Shown piece after piece: positions 8,544 through 15,775 of a DNA stretch of 64,000 bases. Made by a program: the position numbers and the translations under genes. Position 1 is the first letter of the stretch. The number at the start of each line of letters is the position of its first letter. The notes below the pieces were generated by a model. That model searched no databases and was not told where the DNA came from. It was given only the letters and a program-made list of their open reading frames with translations. Origin of the DNA: MGML01 sp964493985 (GTDB lineage Bacteria > Chloroflexota > Dehalococcoidia > Dehalococcoidales > UBA2162); contig CAZBQL010000001.1 of NCBI GenBank assembly GCA_964493985.1, forward strand, positions 1-64,000, given 5' to 3'.

Positions 8544-9053
8544 ATGATACGTCTCCTGTATATCATTTGTCTGTTTTCCTTGATTCTCCTCTTTCCGGGT
8601 TGTTCTTCAGAGCCGGAGAATCCTGTGAATATGAGTTTTGGAGACCTGAAAGGACAACTTGAGGACGCCAGGGTGATAATAACGAGTATTGAGGAAGCTT
8701 CTTACCCACTTTTCAAGAATCGAAATGATGAGACCATTTTCTCTGTCCGGGCAAAGAAAATAGAGTATGAACACGGAGGTTCCCTCCTTGTATGGGAATA
8801 TCCTGACCAAGAATCAGCCATAACTGAAACGAAGCTAATATCACGAGACGGTTACGACCTGAATAATCCCGAAAAGCAGTTGATAATCCACCTCGACTGG
8901 ATTTCTCCACCGCACTGGTTCCAGAAGGGCAGGCTTATCGTCCTCTATGTCGCCCCTTCACTCCCGACGGACGATCACGAGACTCTGGCAGCAGTGAGGA
9001 AAATACTCGGGCAACAATTCGCCGGAAGCGGACCGGTCAGAGAGGTTGAATAA
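8544..9053 (+). CDS. Putative lipoprotein of unknown function
   Basis: A 169-residue protein with a classical lipoprotein signal: a hydrophobic N-terminus (LLYIICLFSLILLF) and the lipobox FPGC with the cysteine near residue 20. The mature part is charged, with a predicted mixed alpha/beta content, and I recognise no domain. It should be anchored on the outer face of the cytoplasmic membrane. GGGAGGAATG precedes the ATG. Its 3' end abuts the downstream methyltransferase gene. Confidence 0.7.
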   Translation: MIRLLYIICLFSLILLFPGCSSEPENPVNMSFGDLKGQLEDARVIITSIEEASYPLFKNRNDETIFSVRAKKIEYEHGGSLLVWEYPDQESAITETKLISRDGYDLNNPEKQLIIHLDWISPPHWFQKGRLIVLYVAPSLPTDDHETLAAVRKILGQQFAGSGPVREVE

Positions 9054-9072
9054 ACAACAATGGAGATACGCC

Positions 9073-9816
9073 ATGACGAAAAATAATAGCTGGCAGGAAT
9101 ATTTTAACAGTCATGCTCCAAGGTATATGCAGAATCCCTTCACCTATGGGACTCTGAAGGAGATAGATTTCCTGATTGAAGAACTGGCTTTGCCGAAAGG
9201 AAGCAGCATTCTGGATATCGGCTGTGGCACGGGAAGACATTCTATCGAACTGGCAAAATACGGTTATATCGTCACCGGAGTCGATATTTCTTCAGGCATG
9301 CTTACCGAAGCAGAAGCCACCGCAAAAGACGAAGGTATAGAGATTGAACTGGTAAACTCTGACGCGGCGGAATACAGGTCGGAACCGGTATTCGACGCCG
9401 CCATCTGCCTGTGCGAAGGCGCTTTCTGCCTGCTGGGGGAAGGAGATGATCCTCACGAAAGGGACTTAACCATACTCAGGAACATCTTCGCCGCTCTGAA
9501 ACCGGGGGCAAAATTTATCCTGACAGCCCTTAACGGCTGCATGCCTATCCGGCAGTATACTCAGGAAGACATCGACAGGGGAATCTTCGATCCCGTGACA
9601 CTGGTAGAAACCCACCTTATGGAAATAGATAACTCCGAAGATATTCTTATCGTCCGCGAGCGCTCCTATACTCCATCAGAGCTTGTACTGTTGTTCAAAA
9701 TAGCAGGATTCAAGATAGAAAATGTCTGGGGAGGTACAGCCGGCAACTGGGGAAAACGACCTCTCGACCTTGATGAAATGGAGGTTATGGTCGCGGCCCG
9801 AAAACCGGTATTATAG
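9073..9816 (+). CDS. SAM-dependent methyltransferase (class I)
   Basis: A 247-residue Rossmann-fold methyltransferase. Motif I is ILDIGCGTGRHSIELAKYG, followed by acidic motif II (VTGVDIS) and the motif around DAAICLCEGAFCLLG. The substrate is not predictable; the architecture resembles the UbiE/COQ5-like Methyltransf_25 group. The ATG at 9073 has TGGAGA upstream; a TTG at 9046 overlapping the lipoprotein stop would add nine residues. Confidence 0.85.
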   Translation: MTKNNSWQEYFNSHAPRYMQNPFTYGTLKEIDFLIEELALPKGSSILDIGCGTGRHSIELAKYGYIVTGVDISSGMLTEAEATAKDEGIEIELVNSDAAEYRSEPVFDAAICLCEGAFCLLGEGDDPHERDLTILRNIFAALKPGAKFILTALNGCMPIRQYTQEDIDRGIFDPVTLVETHLMEIDNSEDILIVRERSYTPSELVLLFKIAGFKIENVWGGTAGNWGKRPLDLDEMEVMVAARKPVL

Positions 9817-9850
9817 ACAGACTTTGTTTCAATTATTGATTTTAACCTTG

Positions 9851-9890
9851 GCTCTCTCTCCTCGTGAGAGAGAGCTGAAGTGAGGGAACC
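9851..9890. repeat. Palindromic repeat with CT/GA-rich arms
   Basis: A 10-bp perfect stem, GCTCTCTCTC (9851-9860) and GAGAGAGAGC (9866-9875), is followed by a GTGAGGGA-like tail. The arrangement resembles 14241-14275, suggesting decayed copies of one dispersed element. No T-run follows. Confidence 0.5.
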
Positions 9891-9924
9891 AGATTAAATT
9901 ATCAACCCCGCAAGGAGAGAGAAA

Positions 9925-10635
9925 ATGAGACAAATCACTGGAATAAAGGCAATTGCGTTCGATACCGACGGTACACTGGTGGATTTCATCAAGGTGATGC
10001 GTCATTCACTGGGATGTTCTCTCCGTGAACTTGAAAAACATCACTCCGGCTCGTCGACCAGGATGAATGCCGACCGGATGATCGAGATCAGGGATGCCGT
10101 GGCGGAAATGTCCGGAGGTACCATCGTCGATTTCAGGGCTGTCAGGCTCGAGTCATTCAGACAGATACTTGCAATAGTCGGCAGGCAGGATGAATCTCTG
10201 GCACACCATCTCTATAACCTGTATATGAAGCACCGTTACGAGGATATCGAAGTGTACGAGGACGTTATCCCGGTGCTTGAAGCATTAAAAAGCCGGTACA
10301 TCCTAGGACTGCATTCCAACGGCAACAGTTACCCGGAATTGTGCGGGCTGGAAGGATACTTTAGTTTTATGGTGTTTTCCGAGGAATGCGGTATCGAAAA
10401 ACCTGATCCTGGATTCTACCGGGTCGTGCTCCAACAAGCCGGGTGTACACCCGATGAGTTGCTGAATGTCGGTGATTCACTGCATAATGATGTTACATCC
10501 GCTGCTTCGTTAGGGATACCCAGCGTATGGCTGAACAGGAAAGGTGAAACAAGACCGGCCGATATCGATGTCGAGTTCGAAATACGTTCGCTTTCGGACT
10601 TGCCGAACCTCATTGACCTTACCGAAAACCGATAG
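9925..10635 (+). CDS. HAD-superfamily phosphatase
   Basis: A 236-residue haloacid-dehalogenase-like hydrolase. Motif I is AFDTDGTLVDF with the nucleophilic and acid-base aspartates, motif II LHSNGN, motif III lysine EKPDPGFY and motif IV VGDSLHNDV. The C1-type helical cap sits between motifs I and II, as in phosphoglycolate phosphatases and epoxide-hydrolase-like HADs; the substrate is unknown. CAAGGAGAG precedes the ATG. It is followed closely by another methyltransferase and recO. Confidence 0.88.
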   Translation: MRQITGIKAIAFDTDGTLVDFIKVMRHSLGCSLRELEKHHSGSSTRMNADRMIEIRDAVAEMSGGTIVDFRAVRLESFRQILAIVGRQDESLAHHLYNLYMKHRYEDIEVYEDVIPVLEALKSRYILGLHSNGNSYPELCGLEGYFSFMVFSEECGIEKPDPGFYRVVLQQAGCTPDELLNVGDSLHNDVTSAASLGIPSVWLNRKGETRPADIDVEFEIRSLSDLPNLIDLTENR

Positions 10636-10656
10636 GACTCTTCGGAGTGACACTGC

Positions 10657-11466
10657 ATGACCTACACTTTATTCAAGAACATATTCAAAGGTAATACGTT
10701 CAGGGTGGAGGACCTTTACCTCCTGGAATCGTTTCAGATAGGTTACCTTCCCGGTTACCTGCCCGAACGGGAATTCGCGGCTGTTCTCTGGGCATATCCA
10801 CCCATTAAGACATTCCTCGAAAAGAAATGCCCGGACATTATTTCCTTCATCGAACACGTAACGGCTAAACATGGGCCGGCGAAGGGCCAGCGGCAACTGG
10901 CGGAATTCAGTGATACGGTGGTCTGGACTATCGCAGACCTGCTGGTCTATAACAAGTGCCCAAACGAATATGATAAACAGGAATTCAATAAATGGGATTT
11001 CAATGAAGTCACATCAATAACTTCCCTCGATGATAAGGTAGTGATCGATACCGGAGCCGGGACAGGCAGGGTAACACTGGAAGCCGCCCTTACTGCTAAA
11101 TATATATATTCGATTGAACCGGTAACCAGACTCAGGCAGTTTATCCGTGAGAAAACGAAAGAAATGGGATTAACCAATGTATTCGTTCTCGAAGGATTCC
11201 AGCATTCCATTCCCCTGCCGGACGAATTTGCTGATGTTCTACTCACCTCTCACGCGCTGGGATGGCAACTCGAAGAAGAATTACAGGAATTCGAACGAGT
11301 AACCCGGAAAGGCGGCCACATCATACACTGCCCCGGTACGGCGGAAGAGTCCCTTAACGATGAACACAAGCACCAGCGGTTGATATCCGAAGACTGGCAG
11401 TACGAATTTTCACGATACATGGAAGCCGACGGCTGGAAAAGAAAATACTGGAAACAGGTAAAATAA
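10657..11466 (+). CDS. SAM-dependent methyltransferase
   Basis: A 269-residue protein with an N-terminal helical part (about 120 residues) and a C-terminal Rossmann methyltransferase domain: VVIDTGAGTGRVTLEAA is motif I, IYSIEP motif II, and DVLLTSHALGW the post-II strand. The substrate is unknown. The stop overlaps the recO start (TAATG), so it is translationally coupled to a repair gene. Confidence 0.8.
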   Translation: MTYTLFKNIFKGNTFRVEDLYLLESFQIGYLPGYLPEREFAAVLWAYPPIKTFLEKKCPDIISFIEHVTAKHGPAKGQRQLAEFSDTVVWTIADLLVYNKCPNEYDKQEFNKWDFNEVTSITSLDDKVVIDTGAGTGRVTLEAALTAKYIYSIEPVTRLRQFIREKTKEMGLTNVFVLEGFQHSIPLPDEFADVLLTSHALGWQLEEELQEFERVTRKGGHIIHCPGTAEESLNDEHKHQRLISEDWQYEFSRYMEADGWKRKYWKQVK

Positions 11467-12236
11467 TGACTACCCCCAGGAACTACCAGACAGATGCTAT
11501 AGTCATCAAGAAAACAAAACTGGGTGAAGCCGATACCATACTTACCCTCTATACTCCCGATCGCGGGAAGATCCAGGGATTTGCCAGGAGTCTAAGAAAG
11601 ACAAAAAGTAAAATGGCCGGTCACCTTGAACTTCTTACCCATAGCCGTGTTACTTTTGCCCGTGGCAGGAATATTGATACGATCACCGGCAGCCAGACTA
11701 TCGACAGCTTCGTTCCGTTAAAAAACGATTATAAATTAATGTCTTATGCGTTATACGTTATCGAACTCGTCAACCAGTTTACCCCCGATCATTATGAGGA
11801 CTACAATCTATTTCGGTTACTGCTTGAAACATTGAAGAACCTGTGCCAGGCAGATGATATCGAAACCTTACTGAGGTTTTTCGAAATCCATCTCCTGGGT
11901 GAAGTGGGATACCGTCCTCAACTTCAGCATTGTGTAAACTGTAGGAAAGAACTTGAACCTGTAACAAATACGTTCAGCCCCGGTTCAGGAGGAGTACTTT
12001 GCCCCGACTGCAGTTACAAAAGTGCGTCCGTCCTGTTTTCACTCTCCGTGAACGCTCTGAAAGTCCTGCGATTTTTCCAGAATAATGACTACGATACAGC
12101 ATCCCGGCTGAAGGTACCTCCCGAGTTGTCAACCGAACTTGAAAAGATTATAAGGGGGTATATCCGGTACCTTCTTGAAAAAGACCTGAGATCAGTCGCC
12201 TGGCTGGATAGTTTAAAGTTCGATTCGGGAATATAA
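11466..12236 (+). CDS. recO: DNA repair protein RecO
   Basis: RecO anneals single strands and loads RecA together with RecR. The 256-residue protein has the N-terminal OB fold (TDAIVIKKTKLGEADTILTL, then GKIQGFARS) and a C-terminal helical domain with a zinc site formed by CVNC and CPDC. The start overlaps the previous stop. Confidence 0.95.
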   Translation: MTTPRNYQTDAIVIKKTKLGEADTILTLYTPDRGKIQGFARSLRKTKSKMAGHLELLTHSRVTFARGRNIDTITGSQTIDSFVPLKNDYKLMSYALYVIELVNQFTPDHYEDYNLFRLLLETLKNLCQADDIETLLRFFEIHLLGEVGYRPQLQHCVNCRKELEPVTNTFSPGSGGVLCPDCSYKSASVLFSLSVNALKVLRFFQNNDYDTASRLKVPPELSTELEKIIRGYIRYLLEKDLRSVAWLDSLKFDSGI

Positions 12237-12497
12237 GTATTAAAGCAACATATCGAACTACTCTGAGAATTCATGAATACTGCAGGAAAGCTCTTTCTTC
12301 GTCAATTACGACTTTCTCCCCGTCATAAATTAAAACCCGCCTGTAACGGTAATGTAGTGCTTCTGGTTATGTCTGCGGTTTATAGATAATCCACCTGTAT
12401 CATAAAGTCCGTATACTCTCTGCGGGTCATCCGAATCTTGACTACCTAAAAAAAGTAGCCTACCATAAGATATCTAAATCAGACGAGGAGAAGAGAA
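12237..12497. other. Intergenic gap, possible decayed minus-strand coding fragment
   Basis: No intact gene. On the minus strand, a short frame beginning MTRREYTDFMIQVDYL runs into a TAA, and in another frame a coding-like segment (HYRYRRVLIYDGEKVV) continues to a stop near 12274. This could be a degraded gene or chance. An AGACGAGGAGAAGAG run just before 12498 is the ribosome-binding site of the next gene. Confidence 0.25.
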
Positions 12498-12725
12498 ATG
12501 AGAAGTACCGCTTTGATGAATGGAGCGCTTATAGGTTTCGGATTGGGATTTATACTTGCTAGCTTAGCTTTATATAGACTGGTCGCCGACTATGTACCCC
12601 AATATGCGAACACGTGGTATTTCCAGGGAATTGCTATTGTGGGCGGGGCCGGTCTGATTGTCGGTATTATTTTTGAAATTATTGAAAGAGTTAAAGCCAG
12701 AAATAAACCGGAAGAAACGGAATAA
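12498..12725 (+). CDS. Small membrane protein (75 aa)
   Basis: A 75-residue protein with two predicted membrane segments (about residues 8-27 and 43-61) separated by a short loop, and a charged C-terminal tail (ERVKARNKPEETE). No family is recognised. A strong GAGGAGAAGAG ribosome-binding site precedes the ATG, and the gene sits 11 bp before lysS, so it is probably co-transcribed with it. Confidence 0.7.
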   Translation: MRSTALMNGALIGFGLGFILASLALYRLVADYVPQYANTWYFQGIAIVGGAGLIVGIIFEIIERVKARNKPEETE

Positions 12726-12736
12726 ACAGGACTAAA

Positions 12737-14218
12737 ATGACATCAAGACTCGACCGTATAACGCAGCAAAGAATCGATAAGGCGGAAAACCTGCGAAAGT
12801 CGGGTATCGACCCATACCCCAACAGCTATCCCCGTACTCATACAGCCGTACAGGCAGTTGAATTGCTTGAAGCCATAGAAAAGGGTGAGAACAAGGAAGC
12901 AAAGGTGTCGGTTGCCGGGCGTATTATGGCCAACAGGTCGATGGGGAAAAGTTCTTTCATGGACATCAGGGACTCAACCGGCAAAATCCAGCTTCTATTC
13001 ATGAACATCAATCAATTGGATGAACACAAACTAAAGATATTTAAGGACCTTGATATCGGTGACTTTATTGGAGTCGAGGGTACTATCCTCCGGACAAGGA
13101 CCGGAGAACCAACGGTAAGAGTAGAAAGTTACATCCTGTTGTCAAAGTCGCTTCTGCCTCTGCCGGAAAAGTGGCACGGCCTGGTGGATGTTGAAACACG
13201 CTACCGCCAGCGATACGTCGACCTTATCGCAAATAACGAAGTGAAAGAAATGTTCAAGATACGCAGCAGGATTATCACTGCTATCAGACAATTTCTTGAT
13301 AACAGGGATTTTCTTGAGGTGGAAACACCGGTCCTCCACCCCTCCGCAGGAGGTGCCCTGGCCGCACCGTTCATTACGCATCACAACGCTCTCGACCGGA
13401 ATTTTTACCTCCGTATAGCACTCGAACTGCACCTCAAGCGATTGATCGTCGGCGGTTTTGATAAGGTGTATGAGATAGGATATGTTTTCCGTAACGAGGG
13501 TATCTCCACGACTCATCATCCGGAATATACTCTCCTGGAAACATACGAAGCCTACGCTGATTACAGCCACGTAATGAAAATGCAGGAAGAACTTATATGT
13601 GAGGTCAGCCGTAAGGTACTGGGAACTGACACTATCGAATATGCCGGAGACACGATCGATCTCACTCCTCCCTGGAGACGGATAACCCTGCGTGACGCCG
13701 TCAAAGAATACAGCGGTATCGACTTCGTAAAATATCCTACCGCTGCCGGACTGATGGAAAAGATGCGTTCACAAGGGATAGAAGCCGATCCGAATAAAAA
13801 CTGGGCAAAACTGGTCGATGAGCTTCTCAAGACCTGTGTACGTCCGAAATTGATACAGCCAACGATTGTCTATGACTACCCGGTTTCCATGTCGCCTCTG
13901 GCCAAGAACAAGCCGGGTGAAGAACGTGTTGTAGAGAGATTCCAGTCGATAATCGCCGGTCTCGAAGTGGATAACGCCTACAGTGAGTTAAATGATCCGA
14001 TATTACAGAGAGAAAGGTTCGAAGAGCAATTAAGAGAACGACAGGAATCCGATGAAGAACGGTGGACGATAGATGAAGACTACCTGACCGCGCTGGAATA
14101 CGGTATGCCGCCTACCGGTGGACTTGGTATCGGGATCGACCGCCTGGTAATGCTGCTTACCGATAAACAATCGATTCGCGAAGTAATATTATTCCCTCAG
14201 TTAAGGGAAAAGGGGTAA
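12737..14218 (+). CDS. lysS: Lysyl-tRNA synthetase, class II
   Basis: Charges tRNA-Lys. The 493-residue length fits bacterial LysS. The N-terminal OB fold binds the anticodon (VAGRIMANRSMGKSSFMDIRDSTG). The catalytic core shows class II motif 1 (FLEVETPVLHP), motif 2 (RNEGISTTHHPEYTLLE) and motif 3 (GLGIGIDRLVMLLT). It is followed by serS on the same strand. The 3' end carries a GGGAAAAGGGGTAAGG stretch that recurs just before serS. Confidence 0.98.
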   Translation: MTSRLDRITQQRIDKAENLRKSGIDPYPNSYPRTHTAVQAVELLEAIEKGENKEAKVSVAGRIMANRSMGKSSFMDIRDSTGKIQLLFMNINQLDEHKLKIFKDLDIGDFIGVEGTILRTRTGEPTVRVESYILLSKSLLPLPEKWHGLVDVETRYRQRYVDLIANNEVKEMFKIRSRIITAIRQFLDNRDFLEVETPVLHPSAGGALAAPFITHHNALDRNFYLRIALELHLKRLIVGGFDKVYEIGYVFRNEGISTTHHPEYTLLETYEAYADYSHVMKMQEELICEVSRKVLGTDTIEYAGDTIDLTPPWRRITLRDAVKEYSGIDFVKYPTAAGLMEKMRSQGIEADPNKNWAKLVDELLKTCVRPKLIQPTIVYDYPVSMSPLAKNKPGEERVVERFQSIIAGLEVDNAYSELNDPILQRERFEEQLRERQESDEERWTIDEDYLTALEYGMPPTGGLGIGIDRLVMLLTDKQSIREVILFPQLREKG

Positions 14219-14292
14219 GGGTAACTTATATACTCATTCACCTCTTCCCAACGGGAGAGGAATAATGTGGATGGAGGGAAAAGGGGTAAGGA
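14204..14292. repeat. Direct repeat and palindrome in the lysS-serS junction
   Basis: The 16-mer GGGAAAAGGGGTAAGG occurs at the lysS 3' end (about 14205-14220) and again at about 14277-14292, just before the serS ATG. Between them lies an imperfect hairpin CCTCTTCCC / GGGAGAGG (14241-14260). The right copy provides the serS ribosome-binding purines. Confidence 0.5.
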
Positions 14293-14293
14293 A

Positions 14294-15541
14294 ATGCTGG
14301 ATCTGAAATATATCCGAGAAAATCTGGAATCGGTAAAACAAGCCATGAGTTCCCGGCAGGATTCCGCGCCCCTCGATGAGATAATCAAGCTTGACACGGA
14401 ACGGCGCAGCAAGGTATCCGAACTCGAGGAATACAGACGTCAACGCAAAGAAGCAGCACGTGAAAGAAAACAGGACGAAGCATCTATAGAACAAGGCCGC
14501 AACCTGCGCAACATGATCAACACCCTCGAAGAAGAGGTTAGAGAACTGGACGAACGGCTGGAAGGACTGCTCCTCCAGGTCCCTAATATTCCTCATGAGT
14601 CCACTCCTTTAGGCAAAGGAGAGGAAGATAATACTTTCGTACGGTCCTGGGGTGAACCGCGAAAACTGGATTTTAAACCTTTGCCACACTGGGAGTTGGG
14701 TGAGAAACTGGGGATAATTGACTTCGACAGGGGAGTTAAACTGTCGGGGAGTCGCTTCTACGTACTTAAAGGCCTTGGAGCACGCCTTCAGAGAGCGATA
14801 ATTGCTTTCATGCTCGATCTTCATACCTCAAAGCACGGATATTATGAGATATACCCCCCGTGGATGGTCAAGCGTGAGATCATGGTCGGCTCAGGCCAGC
14901 TACCAAAATTCGAGGAAAATCTCTATCACGACGAAGAAGATGACTTCTGGTTCGTGCCCACTGCCGAGGTACCGGTAACAAACCTGCACAGTAACGAGAT
15001 ACTCCAGCCGGGAACTCTCCCGATATACTACGTCGCCTATACTGCCTGTTTCCGGAGAGAAAAAATGTCAGCCGGACGTGATACTCGCGGTATAAAACGC
15101 GGTCACCAGTTCGATAAGGTGGAAATGTATAAGTTCACCGAACCCGAAACCTCCTACGAAGAACTGGAGAAAATGGTAAAAGATGCCGAAGATGTCTGCC
15201 GGGCACTGGAATTGCCTTATAGAATAATCGAGCTCTGCACCGCCGATATCAGCTTCGGTGCGACGAAAGGCTACGACCTTGAGATGTGGGCGCCGGGCTG
15301 CGAAGAATGGCTTGAGGTCAGTTCATGCTCCAACTGTACCGATTTCCAGGCGCGCCGGGCGAATATCCGATACCGTCCCGCTCCGGATTCCAAACCCCGC
15401 TTTGTTCATACTCTGAACGGTTCCGGCCTGGCCCTGCCCAGGGTAATGATAAGTATAATGGAGAATAACCAGCAGGCTGATGGTACGATACGTGTCCCGG
15501 ATGTCCTCCAGGACTTCATGAAGACAGACATCATCAGGTAA
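14294..15541 (+). CDS. serS: Seryl-tRNA synthetase
   Basis: Charges tRNA-Ser (and tRNA-Sec where present). From the ATG at 14294 it is 415 residues beginning MLDLKYIRENLESV, the usual SerRS start; the ATG at 14267 would add nine unusual residues. The N-terminal antiparallel coiled coil (about residues 25-100) is followed by the class II core with TAEVPVTNLH, motif 2 FRREKMSAGRDTRGIKRGHQF and motif 3 GSGLALPRVMISIMEN. A tRNA-Ser(TGA) gene lies 3 kb downstream. Confidence 0.97.
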   Translation: MLDLKYIRENLESVKQAMSSRQDSAPLDEIIKLDTERRSKVSELEEYRRQRKEAARERKQDEASIEQGRNLRNMINTLEEEVRELDERLEGLLLQVPNIPHESTPLGKGEEDNTFVRSWGEPRKLDFKPLPHWELGEKLGIIDFDRGVKLSGSRFYVLKGLGARLQRAIIAFMLDLHTSKHGYYEIYPPWMVKREIMVGSGQLPKFEENLYHDEEDDFWFVPTAEVPVTNLHSNEILQPGTLPIYYVAYTACFRREKMSAGRDTRGIKRGHQFDKVEMYKFTEPETSYEELEKMVKDAEDVCRALELPYRIIELCTADISFGATKGYDLEMWAPGCEEWLEVSSCSNCTDFQARRANIRYRPAPDSKPRFVHTLNGSGLALPRVMISIMENNQQADGTIRVPDVLQDFMKTDIIR

Positions 15542-15618
15542 GATACCGGACGCCCATATTCAGTGATTGAGATGAAGGTCACATACTCTCTTCTACATTG
15601 AAACTAGAATAAAAGCAT

Positions 15619-15717
15619 ATGAAGAAAGAGCATGTTGTCCTCATGGGAATGGTACTATTCTTTATAGCAGTCGTCGCCTATATCGTGATAGCCGGAGCCG
15701 GTATCTCTCCCGTCTGA
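15619..15717 (+). CDS. Putative 32-residue single-pass membrane peptide
   Basis: A small frame starting MKKEHVVLMGMVLFF and ending GAGISPV, with one predicted membrane helix (about residues 7-27) preceded by lysines, an N-in orientation. No clear Shine-Dalgarno was seen, so translation is uncertain. The amphipathic layout resembles known bacterial mini-membrane proteins. A weak hairpin near 15760-15775 followed by TTATTTT could end its transcript. Confidence 0.4.
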   Translation: MKKEHVVLMGMVLFFIAVVAYIVIAGAGISPV

Positions 15718-15775
15718 GGTTTGTTTAATGCCCCGTAGGGGTACATTGAATAGAAAGTAAGATGGATGTACCGTC

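Noticed and set aside
12737..15541. T-box riboswitch for lysS/serS
   Set aside because: No TGGAAC-type T-box sequence or specifier stem was seen upstream of either synthetase gene.
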